From contig JAEHOE010000036.1 in assembly GCA_016858145.1 (NCBI GenBank), positions 868,001 to 932,000 of the forward strand: a stretch of DNA of 64,000 nucleotides, in the 5' to 3' direction. The position numbers and the translations under genes are program-made. Below the pieces are notes generated by a model. That model did not search any database. It had not been told where the DNA came from and saw nothing but the letters and a program-made list of their open reading frames with translations. Shown here piece after piece: positions 46,601-58,600 of this stretch (position 1 is its first letter; every line of letters starts with the position of its first letter). The DNA comes from Edaphochlamys debaryana (lineage: Eukaryota; Chlorophyta; Chlorophyceae; Chlamydomonadales).

Positions 46601-49600
46601 ACACCGCAGATCGTGATGAAGGGAAAATTCTCCCCATCGTACTCCTGGCAGGTGCTCAGCGTGAAGGGCTCCAGCAGGTTCATGGACTGTGCGCCCGCCT
46701 GGCTGTTAATGTCATCGGCAACCTTCGCTGCCTTCTCCTCGCACATGTCTGAAGAGAGGTCGAAACCGGCCTCCACGTTGGAGCCATCGGCAGGGCGGAT
46801 GACGAACTTGGCGCACACGCCGCAAGGGGCAGGCGGGGGCTCTGGGCTGGGCGGTAAGGGGCTGGGCGGCGGAGGGCTCGGAGGCAAGGGGCTGGGAGGA
46901 GAGGGACTGGGAGGAGGAGGGCTAGGCCGCAAGGGGCTGGGTGGAGGAGGGCTTGGCGGGAAGGGGCTGGGTGGAGGGGGGCTCGGCGGAAGGGGACTCG
47001 GCGGGAGCGGAGGCACATGACCGCCGCACGTGCCCTGCTTGAGGTCATCTGGAACCGAAAGGTCCATGTCCAAGGGGTCTGTGGTACCAGGGTCCCCGGA
47101 GCTCCTCTTTTCCCACGTCGGGAAGTCCTGAGGCGTGTTGCCCGTGCCCTTGCGCCCGATGGAGCCGGTTGGGGGCGTCGAAGAGATCTCAGAGAGGCCG
47201 ATGTCCGTGGGGGATGGCGGGTCTGCATGGGTAGGTGGGTGAAAGATAACAATGCTGACAAAAGAACATAATTTCAGCGCGCAAAGCCCTATGAAAGCGC
47301 TACACCCTGGTCGCCCGGCCAGCCTATCAGCAGCCCGGCTGCTCACCATAGGCTGGTGGGTCAGGCAGGGTGCTGGTGACCACCGTGGACGATGCAGGGC
47401 CGTACAGGATGAAGTCGACCGCGGCGCTCGACAACCCGCAGTCGTACACCAGGGCGATGCCGCCCTTCTGGGAGCCCGCGGTCGGCACGGGCAGAGCCAT
47501 CTCCACCAGCACGGTCTGCCAGTTGATGTTCCTTGCGATGCGCCGGTGGGACTGCACGTTTGACGGGATGCCGAGGTCCACCGTGGCGGCCTTGTGCCCG
47601 CCCGTGGCGTCGTACAGATAGGTAATCAGGGACAGCCTGGCGGAGTTGTGACACCAGGACGGGAGGCAGCTTAGAAGGAAAGGCACAGTCGCCGATGCAT
47701 GGTTCTACTGGCCGTGCAGCTGTAGATCAAACAGCCGACAGCCACCATAGCCAGTTGCCTCACGCCCTAGCTGCTCCTTCCAGACCCTGCCGCTGCCTCT
47801 ACCCCGCCCTTTACATACTTGCTGAGGTCCATCATGGTGGGCACCACCAGCTCCACCCATTGGCTGCTGCTCCCCGAGGAGTCCCGGTAATGGAACTCGG
47901 AGATCATCAGGTACGGGCAGGGAGCGCAGGGAGGAGGAGGCGAGGGGCTGGGAGGAGATGGGCTGGGCGGTGTCGGGCTCAACGGCACGGGGGGAGGTGG
48001 CGATCTTGGGTGCCGAGGGGACGGCGGCAGGCCGGTCGGGATTGCCGCTTGGCAAGGCAGAGACGTGGTGGCAGCAATGCACTTGTCGTACGGCTCAAAC
48101 GGACCCAGAGATGCAAGGATGTTGTAGCCGCCGAGGGAAGCGATGCACACGCCAGTAGCCTTATCTTCGAACATCATGTTGATCCAGGCCTTCAGCCGAT
48201 CCTCCTCCTCGAACTGCAGCCCAAGGGCCTCGCCGTCCGAAAGCCTCTCGAACACACCGCAGATCGTGATGAAGGGAAAATTCTCCCCATCGTACTCCTG
48301 GCAGGTGCTCAGCGTGAAAGGCTCCAGCAGGTTCATGGACTGTGCGCCCGCCTGGTTGTTGATATCATCGGCAACCTTCGCTGCCTTCTCCTCGCACATG
48401 TCTGAAGAGAGGTCGAAACCGGCCTCCACGTTGGAGCCATCGGCAGGGCGGATGACGAACTTGGCGCACACGCCGCAAGGGGCAGGCGGGGGCTCTGGGC
48501 TGGGCGGTAAGGGGCTGGGCGGCGGAGGGCTCGGAGGCAAGGGGCTGGGAGGAGAGGGACTGGGAGGAGGAGGGCTAGGCGGCAAGGGGCTGGGTGGAGG
48601 AGGGCTTGGGGGGAAGGGGCTGGGTGGAGGGGGGCTCGGCGGAAGAGGACTCGGCGGGAGCGGAGGCACATGACCGCCGCACGTGCCCTGCTTGAGGTCA
48701 TCTGGAACCGAAAGGTCCATGTCCAAGGGGTCTGTGGTACCAGGGTCCCCGGAGCTCCTCTTTTCCCACGTCGGGAAGTCCTGAGGCGTGTTGCCCCTGC
48801 CCTTGCGCCCAATGGAGCCGGTTGGGGGCGTCGAAGAGATTTCAGAGAGGCCGATGTCCGTGGGGGCTGGCGGGTCTGCATGGGTAGGTGGGTGGAAGAT
48901 AACAATGCTGACAGGAGAACATAATTTCAGCGCGCAAAGCCCTATGAAAGCGCTTCTCCCTGGTCGCCCGGCCAGCCTATCAGCAGCCCGGCTGCTCACC
49001 ATAGGCTGGTGGGTCAGGCAGGGTGCTGGTGTCCACCGTGGACGATGCAGGGCCGTACAGGATGAAGTCGACCGCGGCGCTTGACAGACCGCAGTCGTAC
49101 ACCAGGGCGATGCCGCCCTTCTGGGAGCCCGCGGTCGGCACAGGCAGAGCCATCTCCACCAGCACGGTCTGCCAGTTGATGTTGCTGGTGATGGGCTGGT
49201 GGGACTGCACGTTGGACGGGATGCCGAGGTCCACCGTGGCGGCCTTGTGCCCGCCCGTGGCGTCGTACAGGTAGGTGATCAGGGACAGCCTGCAAGTGAC
49301 GAGCATGCAGGAGGTTGTGAGGCGAATAAGAGCGAACCATCCTAGCGTCACCTGAGCACAAGTGTGGTCGTGCAGTAACCCAATTCCTTCGACCAGTCCA
49401 TGCCACGTGCACACAGTCATAACCTCTGACATCTCGACCGAGGATCCCGTGCCCCGCTCAACGCACTTGCTGAGGTCCATCATGGTGGGCACCACCAGCT
49501 CCACCCATTGGCTGCTGCTCCCCGAGGAGTCCCGGTAATGGAACTCGGAGATGATGAGGTGCGGGCAGGGGGCACAGGGAGGAGGAGGCGAGGGGCTGGG

Positions 49601-52600
49601 AGGAGATGGGCTGGGCGGCGAGGGGCTGGGCGGTGGAGGGCTCGGCGGTGAGGGGCTGGGCGGTGGAGGGCTCGGAGGCGAGGGGCTGGGCGGTGGAGGG
49701 CTCGGCGGTGAGGGGCTGGGCGGCAGCGGAGGCACATGACCGCCGCACGTCCCCGACGCCAGGTCCGCAGGTACCGTCAGCGTCATGTCCGAGGGGTCCG
49801 TGCTGCCGGCATCGCCAGAGACCCGCTTCTCCCATGTGAAGTCGCCAGGCGTGTCGCCCGTGCCCTTCCGCCCGATAGAGCCAGTGGAGGGAGTCGACGC
49901 GCCCTCAAACAGGCCCGTGTCCGTGGGCGCGGGCGGGTCTGGTGGAGAGGAAGAAAAGCAAGATCGACACGTCAAGTCAGCACGCAGCAAGCCACCACCC
50001 AAGGCATGGGTCAGGAGCGTGTGAAGGCAAGCGGCGGCGGGTTCCCATGGGCAGCCGGGTACCAGCTACTTGAGAGAACACGCACAACCATCGACTTCCC
50101 CCACCCATTCAGCCCGCCCGGCTGCTCACCATAGGCTGGTGGGTCAGGCAGGGTGCTGGTGTCCACCGTGGACGATGCAGGGCCGTACAGGATGAAGTCG
50201 ACCGCGGCGCTTGACAGACCGCAGTCGTACACCAGGGCGATGCCGCCCTTCTGGGAGCCCGCGGTCGGCACAGGCAGAGCCATCTCCACCAGCACGGTCT
50301 GCCAGTTGATGTTGCTGGTGATGGGCTGGTGGGACTGCACGTTGGACGGGATGCCGAGGTCCACCGTGGCGGCCTTGTGCCCGCCCGTGGCGTCGTACAG
50401 GTAGGTGATCAGGGACAGCCTGCAAGTGACGAGCATGCAGGAGGTTGTGAGGCGAATAAGAGCGAACCATCCTAGCGTCACCTGAGCACAAGTGTGGTCG
50501 TGCAGTAACCCAATTCCTTCGACCAGTCCATGCCACGTGCACACAGTCATAACCTCTGACATCTCGACCGAGGATCCCGTGCCCCGCTCAACGCACTTGC
50601 TGAGGTCCATCATGGTGGGCACCACCAGCTCCACCCATTGGCTGCTGCTCCCCGAGGAGTCCCGGTAATGGAACTCGGAGATGATGAGGTGCGGGCAGGG
50701 GGCACAGGGAGGAGGAGGCGAGGGGCTGGGAGGAGATGGGCTGGGCGGCGAGGGGCTGGGCGGTGGAGGGCTCGGCGGTGAGGGGCTGGGCGGCAGCGGA
50801 GGCACATGACCGCCGCACGTCCCCGACGCCAGGTCCGCAGGTACCGTCAGCGTCATGTCCGAGGGGTCCGTGCTGCCGGCATCGCCAGAGACCCGCTTCT
50901 CCCATGTGAAGTCGCCAGGCGTGTCGCCCGTGCCCTTCCGCCCGATAGAGCCAGTGGAGGGAGTCGACGCGCCCTCAAACAGGCCCGTGTCCGTGGGCGC
51001 GGGCGGGTCTGGTGGAGAGGAAGAAAAGCAAGATCGACACGTCAAGTCAGCACGCAGCAAGCCACCACCCAAGGCATGGGTCAGGAGCGTGTGAAGGCAA
51101 GCGGCGGCGGGTTCCCATGGGCAGCCGGGTACCAGCTACTTGAGAGAACACGCACAACCATCGACTTCCCCAACCCATCCAGCCCGCCCGGCTGCTCACC
51201 ATAGGCTGGTGGGTCAGGCAGGGTGCTGGTGTCCACCGTGGACGATGCAGGGCCGTACAGGATGAAGTCGACCGCGGCGCTTGACAGACCGCAGTCGTAC
51301 ACCAGGGCGATGCCGCCCTTCTGGGAGCCCGCAGTCGGCACAGGCAGAGCCATCTCCACCAGCACGGTCTGCCAGTTGATGTTGCTGGTGATGGGCTGGT
51401 GGGACTGCACGTTGGACGGGATGCCGAGGTCCACCGTGGCGGCCTTGTGCCCGCCCGTGGCGTCGTACAGGTACGTTGACAGCGACAGCCTGCAAGTGAC
51501 GAGCATGCAGGAGGTTGTGAGGCGAATAAGAGCGAACCATCCTAGCGTCACCTGAGCACAAGTGTGGTCGTGCAGTAACCCAATTCCTTCGACCAGTCCA
51601 TGCCACGTGCACACAGTCATAACCTCTGACATCTCGACCGAGGATCCCGTGCCCCGCTCAACGCACTTGCTGAGGTCCATCATGGTGGGCACCACCAGCT
51701 CCACCCATTGGCTGCTGCTCCCCGAGGAGTCCCGGTAATGGAACTCGGAGATGATGAGGTGCGGGCAGGGGGCACAGAGAGGAGGAGGCGAGGGGCTGGG
51801 AGGAGATGGGCTGGGCGGCGAGGGGCTGGGTGGTGGAGGGCTCGGTGGTGAGGGACTGGGCGGTGGAGGGCTCGGCGGTGAGGGGCTGGGCGGTGGAGGG
51901 CTCGGCGGTGAGGGGCTGGGCGGTGAAGGGCTCGGAGGTGAGGGGCTGGGCGGTGGAGGGCTCGGAGGTGAGGGGCTGGGCGGCAGCGGAGGCACATGAC
52001 CGCCGCACGTCCCCGACGCCAGGTCCGCAGGTACCGTCAGCGTCATGTCCGAGGGGTCCGTGCTGCCGGCATCGCCAGAGACCCGCTTCTCCCATGTGAA
52101 GTCGCCAGGCGTGTCGCCCGTGCCTCTCCGCCCGATAGAGCCAGTGGAGGGAGTCGACGCGCCCTCAAACAGGCCCGTGTCCGTGGGCGCGGGCGGGTCT
52201 GGTGGAGAGGAAGAAGGGCAAGATCGACACATCAAGTCAGCACGCAGCAAGCCACCACCCAAGGCATGGGTCAGGAGCGTGTGAAGGCAAGCGGCGGCGG
52301 GTTCCCATGGGCAGCCGGGTACCAGCTACTTGAGAGAACACGCACAACCACTGAACTCCCCCACCCATCCAGCCCGCCCGGCTGCTCACCAAAGGCTGGT
52401 GGGTCAGGCAGGGTGCTGGTGTCCACCGTGGACGATGCAGGGCCGTACAGGATGAAGTCGACCGCGGCGCTTGACAGACCGCAGTCGTACACCAGGGCGA
52501 TGCCGCCCTTCTGGGAGCCCGCAGTCGGCACAGGCAGAGCCATCTCCACCAGCACGGTCTGCCAGTTGATGTTGCTGGTGATGGGCTGGTGGGACTGCAC

Positions 52601-55600
52601 GTTGGACGGGATGCCGAGGTCCACCGTGGCGGCCTTGTGCCCGCCCGTGGCGTCGTACAGGTAGGTGATCAGGGACAGCCTGCAAGTGACGAGCATGCAG
52701 GAGGTTGTGAGGCGAATAAGAGCGAACCATCCTAGCGTCACCTGAGCACAAGTGTGGTCGTGCAGTAACCCAATTCCTTCGACCAGTCCATGCCACGTGC
52801 ACACAGTCATAACCTCTGACATCTCGACCGAGGATCCCGTGCCCCGCTCAACGCACTTGCTGAGGTCCATCATGGTGGGCACCACCAGCTCCACCCATTG
52901 GCTGCTGCTCCCCGAGGAGTCCCGGTAATGGAACTCGGAGATGATGAGGTGCGGGCAGGGAGCGCAGGGAGGTGGCGGCGAGGGGCTGGGAGGAGATGGG
53001 CTTGGCGGCGAGGGGCTGGGTGGTGGAGGGCTCGGCGGCGAGGGGCTGGGAGGAGATGGGCTGGGCGGCGAGGGGCTGGGCGGTGGAGGGCTCGGTGGTG
53101 AGGGGCTGGGCGGCAGCGGAGGCACATGACCGCCGCACGTCCCCGACGCCAGGTCTGCAGGTACCGTCAGCGTCATGTCCGAGGGGTCCGTACTGCCAGC
53201 ATCGCCAGACACCCGCTTCTCCCATGTGAAGTCGCCAGGCGTGTCGCCCGTGCCCTTCCGCCCGATAGAGCCAGTGGAGGGAGTCGACGCGCCCTCAAAC
53301 AGGCCCGTGTCCGTGGGCGCGGGCGGGTCTGGTGGAGAGGAAGAAAAGCAAGATCGACACGTCAAGTCAGCACGCAGCAAGCCACCACCCAAGGCATGGG
53401 TCAGGAGCGTGTGAAGGCAAGCGGCGGCGGGTTCCCATGGGCAGCCGGGTACCAGCTACTTGAGAGAACACGCACAACCACTGAACTCCCCCACCCATCC
53501 AGCCCGCCCGGCTGCTCACCAAAGGCTGGTGGGTCAGGCAGGGTGCTGGTGTCCACCGTGGACGATGCAGGGCCGTACAGGATGAAGTCGACCGCGGCGC
53601 TTGACAGACCGCAGTCGTACACCAGGGCGATGCCGCCCTTCTGGGAGCCCGCGGTCGGCACAGGCAGAGCCATCTCCACCAGCACGGTCTGCCAGTTGAT
53701 GTTGCTGGTGATGGGCTGGTGGGACTGCACGTTGGACGGGATGCCGAGGTCCACCGTGGCGGCCTTGTGCCCGCCCGTGGCGTCGTACAGGTAGGTGATC
53801 AGGGACAGCCTGCAAGTGACGAGCATGCAGGAGGTTGTGAGGCGAATAAGAGCGAACCATCCTAGCGTCACCTGAGCACAAGTGTGGTCGTGCAGTAACC
53901 CAATTCCTTCGACCAGTCCATGCCACGTGCACACAGTCATAACCTCTGACATCTCGACCGAGGATCCCGTGCCCCGCTCAACGCACTTGCTGAGGTCCAT
54001 CATGGTGGGCACCACCAGCTCCACCCATTGGCTGCTGCTCCCCGAGGAGTCCCGGTAATGGAACTCGGAGATGATGAGGTGCGGGCAGGGAGCGCAGGGA
54101 GGTGGCGGCGAGGGGCTGGGAGGAGATGGGCTTGGCGGCGAGGGGCTGGGTGGTGGAGGGCTCGGCGGCGAGGGGCTGGGAGGAGATGGGCTGGGCGGCG
54201 AGGGGCTGGGCGGTGGAGGGCTCGGTGGTGAGGGGCTGGGCGGCAGCGGAGGCACATGACCGCCGCACGTCCCCGACGCCAGGTCCGCAGGTACCGTCAG
54301 CGTCATGTCCGAGGGGTCCGTACTGCCAGCATCGCCAGACACCCGCTTCTCCCATGTGAAGTCGCCAGGCGTGTCGCCCGTGCCCTTCCGCCCGATAGAG
54401 CCAGTGGAGGGAGTCGACGCGCCCTCAAACAGGCCCGTGTCCGTGGGCGCGGGCGGGTCTGGTGGAGAGGAAGAAAAGCAAGATCGACACGTCAAGTCAG
54501 CACGCAGCAAGCCACCACCCAAGGCATGGGTCAGGAGCGTGTGAAGGCAAGCGGCGGCGGGTTCCCATGGGCAGCCGGGTACCAGCTACTTGAGAGAACA
54601 CGCACAACCACTGAACTCCCCCACCCATCCAGCCCGCCCGGCTGCTCACCAAAGGCTGGTGGGTCAGGCAGGGTGCTGGTGTCCACCGTGGACGATGCAG
54701 GGCCGTACAGGATGAAGTCGACCGCGGCGCTTGACAGACCGCAGTCGTACACCAGGGCGATGCCGCCCTTCTGGGAGCCCGCGGTCGGCACAGGCAGAGC
54801 CATCTCCACCAGCACGGTCTGCCAGTTGATGTTGCTGGTGATGGGCTGGTGGGACTGCACGTTGGACGGGATGCCGAGGTCCACCGTGGCGGCCTTGTGC
54901 CCGCCCGTGGCGTCGTACAGGTAGGTGATCAGGGACAGCCTGCAAGTGACGAGCATGCAGGAGGTTGTGAGGCGAATAAGAGCGAACTACCCTGCGTCAC
55001 CCTAGCACAAATCTGGCCGTGCAGTAACCCAATTCCTTCGACCAGTCCATGCCACGTGCACACAGTCAGAACCCCTGACATCTCGACCAAGGATCCCGTG
55101 CCCCGCTCAACGCACTTGCTGAGGTCCATCATGGTGGGCACCACCAGCTCCACCCATTGGCTGCTGCTCCCCGAGGAGTCCCGGTAATGGAACTCGGAGA
55201 TGATGAGGTGCGGGCAGGGGGCACAGGGAGGAGGAGGCGAGGGGCTGGGAGGAGATGGGCTGGGCGGCGAGGGGCTGGGCGGTGGAGGGCTCGGCGGTGA
55301 GGGGCTGGGCGGTGGAGGTCTCGGAGGCGAGGGGCTGGGCGGTGGAGGGCTCGGCGGTGAGGGGCTGGGCGGCAGCGGAGGCACATGACCGCCGCACGTC
55401 CCCGACGCCAGGTCCGCAGGTACCGTCAGCGTCATGTCCGAGGGGTCCGTGCTGCCGGCATCGCCAGAGACCCGCTTCTCCCATGCGAAGTCGCCAGGCG
55501 TGTCGCCCGTGCCCTTCCGCCCGATAGAGCCAGTGGAGGGAGTCGACGCGCCCTCAAACAGGCCCGTGTCCGTGGGCGCGGGCGGGTCTGGTGGTGAGGA

Positions 55601-58600
55601 AGAAAAGCAAGATCGACACGTCAAGTCAGCACGCAGCAAGCCACCACCCAAGGCATGGGTCAGGAGCGTGTGAAGGCAAGCGGCGGCGGGTTCCCATGGG
55701 CAGCCGGGTACCAGCTACTTGAGAGAACACGCACAACCATCGACTTCCCCCACCCATCCAGCCCGCCCGGCTGCTCACCATAGGCTGGCGGGTCAGGCAG
55801 GGTGCTGGTGTCCACCGTGGACGATGCAGGGCCGTACAGGATGAAGTCGACCGCGGCGCTTGACAAGCCGCAGTCGTACACCAGGGCGATGCCGCCCTTC
55901 TGGGAGCCCGCAGTCGGCACCGGTAGAGCCATCTCCACCAGCACGGTCTGCCAGTTGATGTTGCTGCCGATGGGCTGGTGGGACTGCACGTTGGACGGGA
56001 TGCCGAGGTCCACCGTGGCGGCCTTGTGCCCGCCCGTGGCGTCGTACAGGTAGGTGATCAGGGACAGCCTGGCAGGGTTATGACACCATGAGGGGCAGCG
56101 TAAGTTTTAAGGCCAGGTCGCTGTCGCATGGTTCTATCTGCTGGCCGTCCAGCTGTAGATCAAACAGCTGACAGCTACCACGGCCCTTTGCCTCAAGCCC
56201 TAGCTTCTGCCACCTGGCCCTGCATACGGTTGCCCATGCCCCTTATCCACCTACTTGCTGAGGTCCATCATGGTGGGCACCACCAGCTCCACCCATTGGC
56301 TGCTGCTCCCCGAGGAGTCCCGGTAATGGAACTCGGATATGATGAGGTGCGGGCAGGGACTGCAGGGAGGAGGGGGCGAAGGGCTGGGGGGCGAGGGTCT
56401 CGGCGGCTCAGGGGGTGAGGGGCTGGGCGGCTCGGGCGGTGAAGGGCTGGGGGGCTCGGGAGGCGAAGGGCTGGGCGGCTCGGGAGGCGAAGGGCTGGGT
56501 GGCTCAGGGGGAGAGGGGCTGGGCGGCTCAGGAGGCGAAGGGCTGGGCGGCTCAGGTGGAGAGGGGCTGGGGGGCTGAGGAGGCAAGGGGCTGGGGGGCC
56601 TGGGTGGCTCCGGCCCACCGCAGTGCGCGACATCGGTTGGGTCTGTGAGCTCGAGGTCCGTGAGGAGCACGTCTCCAGGGCTGCTAACGGGGTCGGGGTT
56701 CCAGAAGATGGTGAAGTCACGGGGGGCGTTGCCGGTGCCGACCCTTGCGATGGACGCGTCCTTGGCGGTGCTGGGCTCCTCGGCCAGGAAGGTCTCCGCG
56801 AAGGGGGTGACGCCTGCGAGGGCCGCAGGAACCAGGGCAGGGGATCAGGCGCGTGCGCTACGAACCTGGCATGTGTGACAAGATAAGGGGCACAGCTGCC
56901 AGTTGCGCTCACCTTGGGCTGGGCCGTCCAGCGGCGTGCGGTCTGCCGGTGTGTCGTAGTCAGCGCCGTAGACAACAAAGTCGTTGACGGTGAAGCTGAA
57001 GGGGCAGTGGTAGATGAGGGCAATGCCAGCCACCTCGGAGCCCAGGGCGGGCACGGGTAGGGTCATGGGGACCAGGAGCGCGCGCCAGCCGATGTTGGAG
57101 GAGACCAAGCTGTTGCTGTGGACCACGCCCGACACTGAGAGGTCCGCCTCGGTCTGCTTGAGGCCGCCCGAGGAGGTGAACAGGTAGGTCGCCAGGGAGA
57201 GGCGGGAGACGTCGGTCCTGGCCGGCACCACCACCTCCACCCACTGATTGCTGGAGCCGTCTACGGCGTCCAGGTAGTGGAACTCGGAGATCATGACGTG
57301 CGGGCACGGCTCGCAGTAGCCCTGGGGAGGAGCGAACGGAAAGGGAGGGCAGAGGGGAGTAGGCACGGTGCCCAGTGCTGACCTTCATGAAGCCCTTCAA
57401 TCAGGAGTGCTGAGCATGCGGCCCTTCACAAAGCAACGCACCGGGCTGGGCGGCGTAGGGCTGGGGGGCAGCGGGGGCGAGGGGCTCGGGGGCGACGGCT
57501 GGGGCGGCTCGGGGCTGGGCGGCTCGGGGCTGGGCGGTGGCGGGCTGGGCGGCTTCCGTGGTGGGCGTGGCGGGCGAGGCGGCGGCAGCGGTGCAAAGGG
57601 CGGGAAGCTTGGTGGGGACGGTACCGCCGGGGCCACAAAGCCGCACGAGGCAGGCATGGAGCTGAAGAGGTCGGTCGGTGTGGTCGAAGTAGTATCCAAC
57701 GAGCCCCAGGTGGCAGGGCCGCTGCTGATCCAGGTCCAGGAGCTCGAGGCGCTGGCGCCAGAGCCGGTGCGCTTGAGGCTGTTGGTGGTGGACGTGGAAG
57801 AGTCCTCCATGACCGGCAGCTTCTCAGCCACGTAGCCTGTGAGACGGGGCAGGGGGAAAACGGTCAAGGACAAGCTGTGCCATGCCGCCCTGAGCCTCAG
57901 CAGACGACCCACCATTTACTATGCCATCGAGCGCCCTGCGGCCCACGCTGGGGGAGGTTCCGGTGCCCCATGCAATGAAGTCCAGAACACCATAGATGTT
58001 GGGGTCGCAGGCCGACACCAGCGCCAGTCCGGCAAGGAAGCCGGCATCCGACTTGAAGAGCCGGCCGGACAGGTCGATGGTCATGACGCGCCACGAGTGG
58101 TAGGGCGCAGACAGGCGAGCGTTGTTGACTATGGACACGGTTACCGAGCCAGACCCATCAAGGAATATGGCCGGGCCAGCGCTGAAGCCGCCATCAGCAT
58201 CGTAGAACGTGTAGGACTGCGGGCAACGGCACCCCAGAGCGACAACCGTAAGCGAGTTGCAGGGCCGCACACGTGCCTCGAGGTCATAGTGACACCGGCA
58301 TGTGATGAGCAAACTACCTGCCCATTCCGTAGATCAACTCACCTGCAGAACCAGCGAGGTGTAGTCGAACCTGTGTGTGTAGGTCAGGATGGAACGTAGC
58401 AGGGGTTACTCCAAAGCGAGGGAAGGCTTGTACCCTGTTATCATGGCCCTCCTCCGCAACCCCAGGCCCCTTCGTAGCCCCAGGCCCCTGTTAAGCCCCA
58501 GGCCTCTCCACGTACTGGTAGGGCATGAGGATGTCCACGTACTGCGTGCGGCCGATCGCTGTGGTGTCCATGTAGTGGAGCTGGCTGCGGGCGGCAAGGG

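Noticed and set aside
49400..56400. Regular repeat spacing resembling a CRISPR array or satellite
   Set aside because: Units are over 1 kb, coding, and contain exons and introns; there is no short repeat/spacer pattern.
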